Positions 1 to 12,446 of a stretch of 64,000 bases of DNA are shown here, piece after piece. Origin of the DNA: Brachypterus glaber (taxonomy: Eukaryota; Arthropoda; Insecta; Coleoptera; Kateretidae); NCBI GenBank assembly GCA_958510825.1, contig OY294054.1:8472319-8536318 (forward strand), read 5' to 3'. Under the pieces are notes generated by a model. It made no database searches, had not been told where the DNA came from, and saw only the letters and a list, made by a program, of their open reading frames with translations. Every line of letters starts with the position of its first letter. The first letter of the stretch is position 1. The translations under genes were made by a program, and so were the position numbers.

Positions 1-386
1 ATTTTCATGTACTTATTTCAACCATTTTGACCTGAGGAATCATATTTCAAAAATAAAATTGCAAAAAAATACACAGAAAAAAGTTTGGGATAAAAAACTG
101 ATAAGGCCCCCCCATTTCGCACACCCCTGGTTTAAATAAGTACGTGAAAATGACATACAAAGATGGGCCTTATTAGGATAAATTCACGTGCAAAACCTCG
201 TTAATATATCTCAAAGCGTTCCTGAGTTATGAAATAAAAACCGATTTTTTTAGCCAATTTCAAAGGGGCGTAGCTCCCTTATGACGCATTTTTAGACATA
301 TGTTTATAGGAACTTTTTGTCATATTTTATTATGTAGACTCACCTGTTAAAATTTCCTACGCTATTTCAAATACACCCTGTATAAT
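1..386. repeat. End of a palindromic 'TACACCCTGTATA' element, cut by the window edge
   Basis: This stretch is clearly homologous, with scattered differences, to the arms of the 1.1-kb foldback at 17029-18148. Shared segments include the run around 'ggcccatctttg', the 'cctgagttat' stretch and the terminal 'TTCAAATACACCCTGTATA'. It ends at about 386 with the inverted terminus. The other arm would lie outside the window. No coding capacity is visible. Confidence 0.7.
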
Positions 387-1508
387 TGGCTAAATCAGCC
401 TTGTTGATTATTTAATAAATAGTTTTATTTAATATAATACAAAATAGGCTTATATGCCTAAAGTCAGAGCATATATAAAGTAAAAGCTTGTGTAAGATTT
501 AGGGGAGAAAGTCTTGTAAAATCTTACATGGAAAGGGGGGTATAAAATCCTTTTAAAATGCCTTAAGTAATTTGTGCACCACCCCAAACGTATAATATAA
601 TATTACACTGCTGGGTATAGTTATCCGCATGAAAGAAAGTCTCCGACGAAACGGGGAGGAATCATTCGCGCTCTCTTCTTTCCGTCAAGAGCGTTATAAG
701 CGTGCGTGCCTACAACGGGCCTCCCACTTACACACACATTCCAAACATATTTCCCGTATACACAGATCCGTGCGTCAAACTATAAATCAAGGTCAAATTC
801 GTATTCAGCATCAAAAAGTTAATTGTAAATGATATATCAGATAAAATTGAGAGATATGTTTTTTTTTGTCGAATAATTAAATCTTTAAAAGAAAATGTAA
901 TTTTTTCTGCGGCTGTAATTTGAGTTACCTTGGAATTACCCTGCTGTGAAGCAGCGAGGAGTATAAAAATCTAAACCATAGTTTGCTTAGTTTTAGCTAG
1001 TTTTATTTTTATTTGATGATGGTGGCCGTAATGTTAACAGAAAAAGAAAACAATATAACAAAGAGGGTATAAGTGAAAATTTATTTTTAGGCGCCACTGA
1101 TTAAAATCATACCGAAAATGATTTACATACATGTTTGGGGCCAAACCCAATTTACATAATTTATTTGGATCTAGTTGTCATTAGTTATAGTCAAAAACAA
1201 TCGATATACAGGGTGTCCCAATTTATTAAATTAAAAATATGATACAGATAAAACCGAAAAAAAAAATTGCACACCCATGTTTAGTCAAGATGAGATTTTC
1301 GGATTTCCCCAAGATATTACCTCCAAGATTTCCTCCAAATTGTATTTACCTGCACCTGAATTCCTCAGATAAAATTATGATGGAGCTCCTTGAGGATCTG
1401 TGTTGGTCTTGATCAAGACCAAAACCAAGACTTGTCTTGTTTCTCTCTTTATCAAAAAAAAAAAATACTAAATTCAAAAACTCAACGGACAGACAAATAT
1501 ATTCAGCC
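387..1508. other. No gene seen; AT-rich, with a less AT-rich patch at about 615-790
   Basis: I see no gene here. The patch 615-790 is CpG-containing and less AT-rich than its surroundings and is open for 67 codons, but the reading is not protein-like. A solitary 'TATACAGGGTGTCCC' near 1205 resembles the terminus of the palindromic families elsewhere in the window. Confidence 0.4.
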
Positions 1509-1509
1509 A

Positions 1510-1693
1510 CACTGATAAAAAGTATTCATTTGGATATGGCCAATTAAATTATTTGGTTGTGAGTAACAAATTTTGTTTGAGTCAAATAAATATTTAGTTC
1601 ATGTAAACAAATATTTAATTTTCAAAATGATTTATTAATGGAACAAAATAGTTTATTTGACATAATCATAATCATAATCATAATCATAATCTT
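1510..1693. repeat. Truncated copy of the 'CACTGATAAAA' MITE followed by (ATAATC)n
   Basis: 1510-1660 matches the left part of the MITE at 44661-46126 (terminus CACTGATAAAA, then 'GGATATGGCCAATTAAATT'). It ends abruptly at the word 'TTATTTGACA', where a short (ATAATC)n microsatellite takes over (about 1662-1693). Confidence 0.7.
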
Positions 1694-1748
1694 TATTCAC
1701 CATTGTAGATACATTTTGTATATAAGGCATGTCAGAGTTTAATATAAA

Positions 1749-4109
1749 TAGACCAGGCGGTATCTGTTTTGAGATGGGTGAATCGTATACCATTCGATAT
1801 TTTTGGATGAATGGGTTCAGAATATCACTAAAAATGATAATTTCACTATGCGCATAAAATCAACCCTGTGCGTAACTTTTTATATAACAAAATGTTGTTC
1901 ATGTTTTTTCTCCTTTTCGTGCATATATCTCTGGAACTGTTCATTTCAGACAAATATTGAGAAGGAAAAAAAGTTTTGTAATTAAATTTTATATATAATG
2001 AACTTTCTTGCAAATCGAAAAAATAATTATTATTATTGAAAAAATAGTAAAAATCACAAAAAAGGGTTAGAAAAATCGAGTTTTTTTGAGATTTTTTTTC
2101 GGATACTTAAAGTATACGTAGGACCTTCAAAATTGACACAAGAAAACTTTATGGTGTGCTAAATCATCACACCAAATTTCATCAAAATCGGTCTGATAGT
2201 TTTTGCACAATAATGTTGCAATCCGGATTAAAAAAAAAATAATAAAATTTTCAAAATCATACAAAATTGAACATAAAGCCTTTAGATACTTGAAAATTTA
2301 AACACATATAGAAGAGAGTTCAAACTTTCAAATGATTTTTGAAAAATTAAAATCCGTTAATTAGGAGAGCCTAGGCACTTGTTTAAACATTTATCGAATT
2401 TTTGCGCTTATAAACAATTAGAATAACTTTTTGAATTTTCAATGAATTTGTTCTTTTTTTAATATATATTGAAAGTACTCGAAAAGACGATTTCTTAAAA
2501 AAAAAATATTATGATTCGTTCATTAGTTTCGAAGTTATGATCGTTCAAATTTAACCGTCATTTGCACTGAAACTGAAACCTAGCGATAGACACCTGACGC
2601 AAAAAAAACTGTATATAGCATTTTTAGCGCACGAGTACAAGTTTAGAAAACGAGCCGCTTGCGGCGAGTTTTCTAAAGTACTAGTGATCTAAAAACGTGT
2701 TATGAAACGAGTGCTTTATACAATTTTTTCTATTTTGCTCTAAAATTTAAAAAACTTACATTTAAATTGATGACTGATTTAGGGATTTTTGTTTTGGGTT
2801 GGCATTACAGTTTACACTATTTTCAAAATTCTAAAAACAAATGATATTTTGATATATTTTACAGTCATCTCTTCTTTTTTTCACTGCCATTAACCAGTCA
2901 ACAATTTTAACACGGTAAAAAATAAACCAAACACAAAAATTTTTAAAAAATTTAATTTTTAAATCGACATTGACATTTGCACACAAAACGTCAAGAGGTA
3001 GGCTTTTGTTTGTTGCCAACCCAACAGAAAAAAATGTAGAGACCTCTTATGGGCCTATAAGAACACGCAAAATGCGTGTGATTATGAAATTATAAGAGTC
3101 GCAAAATAGAAAAAAGGCTTTTATTTGAAATACATTTTTTTTAAATCGTTTTAGAATCAAGTTATGCTAAAAAAACATTTTACTGATTTAAACCCTAATA
3201 TCTCGAATACAATGTATTTTAGGAAAAAATTGTTTATAACATTTTGTGAGCAATTTTAAAATATCTTTTATATAAGTGCTTAATTAATAACATACAATAA
3301 TAATTAACTTCGAAACTAATGAACGAATCATCATAATTTTTTTTAAAGCAAGCGTCTTTTTAAGTACTTTCAATATATATTAAAAAAAAACAAATTCATC
3401 TAAAATTCATAAAGTTATTTTAATTGTTTATAAGCGCAAAAATTCGGCAAATGTTTAAACAGCTGCGTAGGCTCTCCTTATTAACGGATTTTAATTTTTC
3501 AAACATCAATTTGAAAGTTTAAGCTCTCTTCTATATGTGTTTAAATTTTCAAGTATCAAAAGGCTTTATGTTCAATTTTGTATGATTTTGAAAATTTGCA
3601 TTTTTTTTTTTAATCCGGATTGCAAAATTATTGTGCAAAAACCGATTTTGGTGAAATTTGGTGTGATGATTAAGCACACCATGAAGTTTTCTTGTGCCAA
3701 TTTTGAAGGTCCTACGTATACTTTAAGTATCCGAAAAAAATCCCAAAAAAACTCGATTTTTCTAACCCTTTTTTGTGATTTTTACTATTTTTTTAATAAT
3801 AATTATTATTTTTTCGATTTGCAACTAATTTCATTATATATAAGATTCAATTGCAAAACTTTTTTTCATTTTCAATATTTGTCTGAAATGAACAGTTCCA
3901 GAGATATATGCACGAAAAGGAGAAAAAACATGAAATTTTTCTCGATTTTGCAACATTTTGTTATATAAAAAGTTACGCACAGGGTTGATTTTATGCGCAT
4001 AGTGAAATTATCATATTTAGTGATATTCTGGACCCATTCATCCAAAAATATCGAATGGTATACGATTTACCCAAACATGGGTGTTTTAAAACAGATACCG
4101 CCTGGTCTA
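1749..4109. mobile_element. 2.36-kb element with inverted arms of about 0.8 kb ('TAGACCAGGCGG' termini)
   Basis: The left arm 1749-2538 is repeated in inverted orientation at 3305-4109 with modest divergence. The arms begin and end at TAGACCAGGCGG / CCGCCTGGTCTA, so a TA target duplication is possible. The ~770-bp centre (2539-3304) is not shared between arms, is AT-rich and has no credible coding region. A short open frame in the right arm (3537-3968) is just arm sequence. Two further ends of the same family lie at 23668 and 23863. The element is probably non-autonomous; I do not recognise the superfamily. Confidence 0.8.
2630..2685. repeat. Short palindrome with CG-rich apex
   Basis: 'AGTAC..TTTAGAAAACGAG' pairs with 'GAGTTTTCTAAAGTACT' around the apex 'CCGCTTGCGG'. 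It lies in the unpaired centre of the long-TIR element. Similar CG-apex palindromes occur near 14705 and 39246. Confidence 0.55.
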
Positions 4110-4560
4110 AAAAGATAAAATAAATAAATAGATAAACATACAAAAATACAGTACAATAGAATTTGACAAATAAATATATAAAAGTACATAAAAACACATG
4201 CAGGAGAAACTGTTAGTTAAAAGCTTGATTATACTCTTGAAAACTATAAATGCATTTTTCTATAAGCATATTTTTAACTTTTTTTTTAAATAGGTTATTA
4301 CAGGTAATATTTTTTAAGTCACGTGGAAGGACATTGTAAAATTTAATACAGTTGTATTGGGGTGATTTTTTAAAGAGTTCGGTCTTATGTTTAGGGATTT
4401 TAAGTTCTTGATTTTGCCTTGTATTATAAAAATTGCTAAGTTTTACAAACATGTTAAAATTATTTTTAACAAAACATACACATTTTAAAATATAAATTGA
4501 AAACACAGTTAAAATATGTTTGGATTTAAAAGAAATAAAATTTATTTTTCACAACCAAAT

Positions 4561-4566
<6 letters not shown>

Positions 4567-4628
<62 letters not shown>
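4567..4628. repeat. (TA)n microsatellite
   Basis: About 60 bp of uninterrupted TA dinucleotides, immediately left of the TIR element at 4625-5270. Confidence 0.95.
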
Positions 4629-4629
<1 letters not shown>

Positions 4630-5270
4630 GAGGTATTCTTTCGGAACGAGCGACCCCCACCTAGCCAAAATTGGTGGTCCATTTGAGGTCTATAAGGGCT
4701 CAAATGAAAGGTCTTGAACTCTACTTTCTGAATTCTAAATCACTATGGGAAATCCAACATGGCCACTAGAACCACGTGACTATCACCGATTTTATTACTT
4801 AAACGACTATAAAACTACTAGCATGAATCCGATTAAGGTCTACAAAGACTGAAGTGAAAGTTCTTAAACTCAACTTTCGAAAGCTGTGTGGCAAAATTAT
4901 TTTTGTTCACCTAAAATCCACGTGACATCAAAAAAATAAACTGTTTGAGTCTTATTGAGGTCTATGTACGTGGGGGTTTTTGGGGTCACTGATCATGAAT
5001 CCAAAGTCAATTTTTTTTAATTCAAGATGGTGGATCCAATATGACGGATGAGATTTTCAAAAATGAACCGATTCACGCCAAATTTGGTCGCTGATTACGA
5101 ATTCGAACTCAGATTTGTGAAATTTAAGATGGCGGATCAAACATGGGCCAGTCAGATTTAGAAAGTAGAGTTCAAGACCTTTCATTTTAACCCATTATAC
5201 ACCTTAAATGGACCACCAATTTTGATTAGGTGGGGGTCGGTCCTTCAGAAAGAATACCTTATATATAATA
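4625..5270. mobile_element. TIR element of about 650 bp, arms about 115 bp
   Basis: The left arm 4625-4740 ('GAGGTATTCTTTC', 'GCGACCCCCACCTA') reappears inverted at about 5157-5270 ('TAGGTGGGGGTCG', 'GAAAGAATACCT'). The interior is AT-rich without coding capacity. The right end also forms part of the adjacent tandem duplication. Confidence 0.7.
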
Positions 5271-5516
5271 TCGTTTTCCATATGGCAGAAAACGATTAAA
5301 TCCCTTGAAGCCGGTCGTGTTACCTGAATAACGAATTCTGTTGTGTTCTATAGCATTCTATATGGACCACCAATTTTGGTTAGGTGGGGGTCACTCGTTC
5401 AGAGAGAATACCTCATATATAATATCGTTTTCCATATGGCAGAAAACGATTGAATCCCTATAGCCGAACGTGTCACCTAAATTACGAATGCTGTTGTGTT
5501 CTATAGCATTCTATAT
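5210..5516. repeat. Two-unit tandem duplication of about 153 bp
   Basis: Unit 5210-5363 and unit 5364-5516 both start 'GGACCACCAATTTTG' and end 'CTATAGCATTCTATAT', with about 10 % divergence. The duplicated unit contains the right terminus of the TIR element at 4625-5270 plus about 100 bp of its flank. Confidence 0.8.
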
Positions 5517-8500
5517 GGAAAAAGCAAAAAGAATTGTATAGATTCTAATTGAAACACCTATCGGAATCTATATACTATTTTAACAGGGTAGTCGGATGTG
5601 CTATAATTTTGTGTACACATGGCTCGCGATGTTAAACTTTTTTCTTCACAATAATTCTTCATATTTTTTGTCTCTGTTTTATTTTTTTTTCGTCTATGTT
5701 TAGTAAGGTTGATACACAAATTAGTTTTATTGTTACATTGTATAATTGCGTGCGTATATTTGAAAAAAATTAAACTTAAAAAAAATGCACAAACGTGAAT
5801 AGATTATTTTTCCGAAATATAATTTTTATATTATATACTTATTTGAGTGAAAACAAGCAATGAATAAAAATAAAAACAATGTTGTTAAATTATTATCTTT
5901 CTTTACTTCTCAAAGTTAGTATTTTTCTCAAATATATTACATATTATGTAATAGAACATATTTGTAAACATTAGTTACTATAAAGATAAAACAATATCAA
6001 TTATATTTCTATATTGATACGCATGCCATCCTGTATTTTTGCATTTCTGGGTCTGGCCATAACCAGCCAAATATTTTATGCCCAAAAATAAACTGTAAAG
6101 ATAATTTAGTACAGCAATATGTATAGAAACTGTTTGCGTCGATAAAATAAATAGAAGTCGGTATTTTATGAGTGTGTAGCTAAATTTACAGTATGTTTAT
6201 AAAGAAGTGTTATCTTGTTATTAGCGTGTGCTGTCTTGTAGTATTTTTGTCTCAGTGTCACATGGTTCATGTTTACAAGGGGCGTCAAAATGTGACACAT
6301 CGGCGTTGAGAGGACAAAAGAGAACAGTCTAAAATAATGAATCAAAACAAAAGAGAATAACAAAATAATTTTAGTATGGTTTTTGAAACGTCGTGGAACA
6401 GCACCCGATTACAAAAATGGCTCAAGTGTGAGTGGACTTGCACACTGAGGGTTCCGTACCTAGCTTTTTTCGGTGATACATCATTTTAAATCTTATTAAA
6501 TTTTCTTTTTGAATATACATGTTGTTACAAGACCAAGGTACACCCCCTTTTTTTGTCTTTATTTTAAAAGTTATTTGTTTTATCCCACCTACAGCACAAA
6601 CTATTAGACCGATTTTAACGATTGAGGCAGCAAAAGATTCGTCTTGCCATATTTCCTATGCCATTTTAAATTTTGAACTTATGGGTATGGATCCACACAT
6701 AAGTCACCACCAAAAACCTGCACTCCAAATTTTATCAAAATCGGACAAAATAAAAACGAATGACGCAGGATTTGGTTTTTAACAATTTTTATCATCATGT
6801 TCCTAATCAGCGGTATCAAAAATAGTTGTATGCAAAAATTCATATTTTTGACCGACTTTCGGGTTTTCAAGTTCACTGTGCATTTTATCAATGTTCCCTT
6901 AACTTCTGGGAAAAATGATGGTTATTATCTGTCTTCTAAGGGTCAGAAAAGTTCCCCAGCTAGTCCAAAAATCACCGTTTCCTGACATCCTCCTTTGAAA
7001 CATCTCTTATTGCCATAAAATGTCATCTTTAAATATAAATAGTACATTTATATCACTTCCGGTTTAACCGGAAATGACACCAAGATTTTTAAATAGGACA
7101 CTAGGCTGGGCCGATTTTAACCAATAGAATTTAATTCTTCATTTAAGGAGCAAATAAAAAATATAGCATTCCATTTAAAAAAAAATGATTTTTTTATGTT
7201 TGAAAATTCAAAAGTTTAAATATTAATTTTGAGCCCTGTATAAAACATTTTATTTTTTGTATATAAAGTAATTAGATACACCCTTTTAAGATAAGCTTGC
7301 AATACTTTATTAATTTTTGACAAAAAATAAAGAAATTGAAGCAGGTTTTATCTCATCACTAAAAATGCATTTTTTCTCAAAAAAAAAATTATAGCTCAAA
7401 AACTATAAACAATAGACCCATATAATATGATATTAAAATAAAGATATTGTTATGAAAAGTAAGCTGACATAATAAAAAATATACCATTCCATTAAAAAAA
7501 TTAAGTCAGATGTTGCCCACCCTAGGAGGACTATAATGTATATTTCAAAATATTTTTAGAATATGCCGTTTTTAAAACCATACAACTTTTCCCTTTAAAG
7601 TTTTTCTCTAAAGTGGACATCACGCCTTAAAATTTATAGTATACATTGTATACCCTACCTTATATATACCCTATTTCTGAATCACTATAATTTTTAATTA
7701 AAAAAAATTATGAAGGTGTAGAATTTTAAATTTTTATTTAAATGCGATTTAAAATATTTTTAAACGTATAATTTACTTTATTGCATTATAAAATTAATTA
7801 TTAAACAAAAATTGTTAGATCTTTTAAAAACAGTTTTGACGAAAATTTCTATTTTCTACAGTTTTTTAACACCTTTAAATATTTTTTTTTGACAAAATTA
7901 AAAATATTTGATCATATAGATAGTTTTAATGCTTTAAAATAATGTATCACCCTTTTTATTAAATCTCCCCTATGCCCCCTGCCTCCATTATGCCCTCAAG
8001 CATATCAAATATATGCCAAAAAAAATATTTTGGTTTTGTTATTTAAGTGTTTTAAGTTGTTTAAAAGTTAAAGGGGCGGACTTTTAATAAGCACGAATTA
8101 ACAAATATTTTATAGTTTTAATTAAACGAGGGTCTGTTTTCTCCTAATTCCTTTATTTAATTTTAACCCCTATTTTTGGGTAAATATGGCTTAAAACTAT
8201 TTTATAGAATATTTTGCATAAATAAACAATTTTTTTTAACTTATGTCTGCTAGTGTATTTGTATGTACGAAGTAACTCAAACCATGCATTTCTAACACCC
8301 ACTATAGAGCACGTGGACCTCTCTAGATGTGTCACTAAAATAATTTCGATAATCTACTTGTCGAGAGGTTCCATTAGTGAGGCACAAAAATAATTTTTAC
8401 CAGATGATATTTAGCACTTCCTATAAGTTCACTAAACCAGTGTTTCTCGTCTCAAACATGACTGATTTCAGATTAAAAGACTATTTATAATGATTTCATT

Positions 8501-8843
8501 ATACTATCCAGAATACAATCCAGATTTTTTTAATGGTTACAGATATGAAAGTCTTGCATTAGTAAATAAAAATAAAGAAGTTAATTTTCGCATTTTTTCT
8601 GTCTGTTTGTCTGTCTCGGTCGGTTGGAAAAATTGTGAGAAGATAAGTCGAGATAGCTTTGAGATAAAGATTTTAAATTTGAACCATAAGTTTGTTAATC
8701 AAGGATCTCAGCTGGTATTATTTTTGGTAAAAATCGAGGTGGGGTATGGAATTAATCAACCATATTCATTTATTTATTGATTAGGTTTTTACCCGACTGA
8801 CCAAGAAAGGAGGGGAATGTGTTTCACAGTCTATGTATGTATG
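5517..8843. other. AT-rich repeat DNA, no gene seen
   Basis: No convincing reading frame, tRNA or paired termini were found. 6420-6470 carries a short 'GAGGGTTCCGTACC' segment that looks like an old transposon fragment. The open frame at 8490-8780 overlaps a 'CTGTCTGTTTGTCTGTC' repeat and is not protein-like. Confidence 0.4.
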
Positions 8844-9026
8844 CAAGGGCGTAGATGTTTTTTTCTATGGGGGGGGGGTAATACTAAGATCTTGGTTATT
8901 TTTTTCCTGGATTAAAAATGAAAAAAGGCAAATATATATTTTTTCTTAGGATAATGCAATAAAAAAACATATTTTTTTGTAATATGGGGGGTAATTAACC
9001 CCATTACCCCCTCATCTACGCCCTTG
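8844..9026. mobile_element. 183-bp element with perfect 14-bp TIRs
   Basis: Termini are CAAGGGCGTAGATG and CATCTACGCCCTTG. The interior is G-run and AT-rich. The flanking 8-mers do not match, so no target duplication can be claimed. The TIR resembles the end of the element at 49577-49930 (CAGGC.CGTAGATA). Confidence 0.6.
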
Positions 9027-9581
9027 ACAATTGAGTTGCCAAACGATTCGTCTTAATATCGCGGGTGACATAGGCCATATAAAAATCCATGTTTCTCCTA
9101 TGGGCTGTCATCATCAGGGATTTATAAAGAGCAAAAATGAAAAACTCATACGATTTTTATGAATGAGGTATCAAACAATGCTTCTTGGCCCCATGAATAA
9201 TAGTAGTTATTATAGTTAAAGATATATTTGCCCACATTTCGACTATATTCGATTTATTCGTTTTATTATCAGCATAAAATAAGAAATTTTCTCTACAGCC
9301 TAAATGCCTAATCCGAATTTGACAATTAAGGTATCAAGCCATTTGTTTTGATATCGCGGGTGATATAAAAGTACATATTTCGTCTATTAGGGCTTCTATC
9401 ATCAGGGATTTATAAGGAGCAAAAGAAAAAAACTCGTTCAATTTTTATGAATAAGGTATCGAGAGAAGCGTCTTGTTCCCATGAATATTAGTTATTATAG
9501 TTACAGCTGTATATGTGCATGATTTTACTGCACTAGGGAACGTTTAAGTATTACGTAACGCAAATTTTGATCAGTTTCAAG

Positions 9582-10133
9582 TAAATAATTTAATAAAAAA
9601 AAAACGACTGATTAACTAAAAATTATAAAACAAGAATAATGTCAAATAAAATTATATAGTAACCGTCGTAGTCGGAGGCCAATCCTTAATATTATAATAA
9701 TGATACAAATCTTCAAATTAAATTTAAGTTTATGTTTATGTTTATGTTTGTTTTTAACCTCGTACTATTCTACTTAATTAAGCATCCCCTAAGTCCAGGA
9801 CTTGTGTGGGCTAGTAGTAGAGGGAACCACCGGCTTTAATTGACTTTCGAACCAATATATCTAGGGAGTACGCCTTCGCCAAATTTCAATTATTAATTAA
9901 CTGAAAAAGGCAATCGGCGCCAGTGAGGTTTGAACTCACGATCATTAGATCAGTGTCAGGCTATATCGATGCCATTGACCGCTGAGCTAAATCTCCCATA
10001 TATAAATGTTTTAATAATATGAAGGCAAAATAGGCCTCCGACTGCGACGGTTACTATATAATTTTATTTTACATTATTCTTGTTTTATAGTTTTTAGTTA
10101 ATCTGTCGGGTGTTTTTTTTTATTAAATTATTT
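9582..10133. mobile_element. TIR element (about 100-bp arms) containing a SINE
   Basis: The left arm 9582-9680 ends '...GTCGGAGGCC' and pairs with the right arm 10033-10133 beginning 'GGCCTCCGACTGCGAC'. Almost all of the interior is the minus-strand SINE at 9725-9997, so the unfilled element was only about 280 bp. No clear target duplication was found. Confidence 0.75.
9725..9997 (-). mobile_element. tRNA-derived SINE, copy 1 (head type 1)
   Basis: Read on the minus strand, the element starts GGGAGATTTAGCTCAGCGG (A box-like) and has a B box-like GAGTTCAAACCTC about 55 bp later. The body is 'GCCGATTGCCTTTTTCAG' onward, ending in GTACGAGGTTAAAA and a (CATAAA)n-type tail. The 3' acceptor strand of a true tRNA is missing, so this is a SINE rather than a tRNA gene. 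The body matches the copies at 46988-48505 and 50326-50600, but the tRNA-like head is different. Confidence 0.8.
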
Positions 10134-12446
10134 ATGCAAATATTTTTTTATGCTTAAACTTTTACAAAATTTAAAATAAAAGTAGACATTTTGTATTTTT
10201 TTATTTATATTTATTTCTTGTTTAAATCCAATTTGAACAATATTTTTATAATTAATTTATACAAGCGCGGCTAGGGGGGGGGGCTCCCCCAGCTTATAAC
10301 TTATTCAAGATTTTTATACCTTTTGTTTAAATGGCCATGGCCTTCTTTTCTGAAAGGTCATACTCCCCCTCGAATATGCAAATTACACAAACCTGCATTA
10401 AATTTGCTTTTTGGGAGTTTCTACTTGTCTTGTACGTCTCCTTGCACCCTACTTTTTTCGCTTCGCGACATTTGTTTTAAGAGATAAGTTTGACGAGACT
10501 GTGACGTATCCAGAAATAAAAAAAGTGACAAAAATCTAAATTTTTGCATACGGCCATTTCTGAAAATCCTGATTTTAAATATCATAAAAGTTTTAAAATG
10601 TCCGATTTTGGTAAAATTTTGTTTAGAGGCAATTTTTGAAAATCTTAAAAAAAAATCTAAATTCAAAAGGCGAATTAATAATTTCGGATAAATTTTTTTC
10701 TCTGTTGTCAAATTTAAACGAAAATAAGTATCAGCCATTTTTAATTTTTAATTTTCAATAACAAAGTCTGTTTCAGCAACCTCTAAAAAGCCTAAATGAA
10801 TGTTTTTTATCAAAATTAATTAAAATTTATTTAAATTCCCCACCATATTGAATATGCCAATTTAAGTTTTGAATTTTTAATGACGGATTCGGTTTCAGAA
10901 TCCCATTTTTCACGAAAATACGACTAAAGGGCGAATTTTGACCTCCTAAAAGCCTCCTCTGTAAAACGTTATTTAACTTTAAGAAATACAAAAAGGCTTT
11001 GAAAAAGTTTTCAAATTCAAGCATGTGTTATCGTTCAAATATATTTGTGTAATGCATTATGCTTACAATAAACTATGCCACATATGGGACGCCACTGACT
11101 AATTTTAGATTAAAAATCTATATTAATATAATTCCATTATGTTAAGCAGACTTTTTTTTCTATTATAGAACTTCTATATTTATATTTTTTAAGTTCATGT
11201 TACCTTCTATTTTTAGAGAACCTAGACAATAACATATCTTTGATTGTAGACCCGTAACAGTTGGGGAGAAGGGCTTGGGGGCCTCAATGTTTTAAGACTT
11301 TGTTTTTTATCCATGATATTGGGTTTTCCATAAATTCGATGGACTTTTTTTAAGAACACTTTTTTTATTAAAAAAATATAAGATATCCACAGAGGACAGT
11401 AATACATGGCACCCGACTTTGTATTTGTTCTGTAGTTGGCGTTTCTAGGAGGTAATAACCTTTTTTTTAATTCACTCTTTTAACAAAGATTGTTTTCTTT
11501 TTGGCAGCTTGCTGCGGAAGGAAATTGGCTAGTTCATATAGAAAACTTAAAATGTCACACTTATTAGAATTAATCGGTCAAAATAGGATGATGAAATTTG
11601 GTTTCTCTAAAAAATGCATCTCAGATCTTATGACAGATGAGGCAAGGATGATGCATCTGTCATAAGATTTCGAATTAGAATAGCATGACAATTTATCAAA
11701 AGTACCGAAATTCAATATAGTGCTGTATACTAGTAGCCATTAGCAGAGCAAGCATTTATATTTTTAATGGAACGAGATTTTATCTTTTGAAGCAAAATAG
11801 CTCATACACCCAAAAACCAAGTATTCAAATTCAAAGAAATATATACATATAATAACAATAATAATGATAAAATAAATTATCAAAATCATACGGCAATATG
11901 TAGATCCTCAAATAAGCTTTTGCTCATAATTCATTCATTTAAAAATGCTAAAATTACAATGGTTGAGATATCAAAAGTTATAGCATTTTCTTCAATAGAG
12001 GTTATGCTTATATTTTTATATCATATCCAACTATCTAAAGGAAGCCTGTTTAATTTTTTTGTTAGTTTTTTCATTAGCTATTTTCAGCGTTTATCGATAA
12101 AATTTGATTCTACGATCATAATTATATAAGAAATTGCCTATTATATCAGCTTAAGATTCAGAAAGTTGGTTTTAAAGAAATAATTTCAACCAAGAAAATT
12201 GAAGTTTCCACAATTCTAAAATTAATAATTTTGCTGTTACGTAGAAAAAACTTACTGAAATTCGAGGGATTATCTCGCGATTTTGTACAACTACTTCTAA
12301 TACCTCTTTGGTCCATAAAAATTTTCGGATGTACCTCAAGTACTTCGATTAATAATTAAAACAAATTATTTGTACGTTGACAGTGGAAATTTGTACTTTG
12401 AGACTGAACCACTTCTTGAATTTATGTTTAAATACCTAACTATTAG
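10134..12446. other. AT-rich DNA, no gene seen
   Basis: 10,430-11,010 resembles, loosely, the diverged 'TTTCAGCAACCT' repeat units near 16,780-17,030. A small 20-bp-stem hairpin lies at about 11,625-11,669 ('ATCTTATGACAGATG' and its complement). Open frames are short and not protein-like. Confidence 0.35.

Noticed and set aside
615..835. First exon or promoter of a host gene (less AT-rich patch, open for 67 codons)
   Set aside because: Composition alone is weak; no splice, promoter or protein similarity could be shown.
3537..3968. 143-codon plus-strand frame
   Set aside because: Lies entirely in the right arm of the palindromic element, is Phe/Lys/Asn-rich, and the matching left arm does not keep it open.
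8490..8780. 96-codon frame resembling a small protein
   Set aside because: Overlaps a CTGTCTGTTTGTCTGTC repeat also seen in other interspersed copies; no domain or supporting signal.
9918..9997. A genuine tRNA gene on the minus strand
   Set aside because: A and B boxes are present, but the 3' acceptor strand does not pair with the 5' end and the sequence runs straight into the SINE body.
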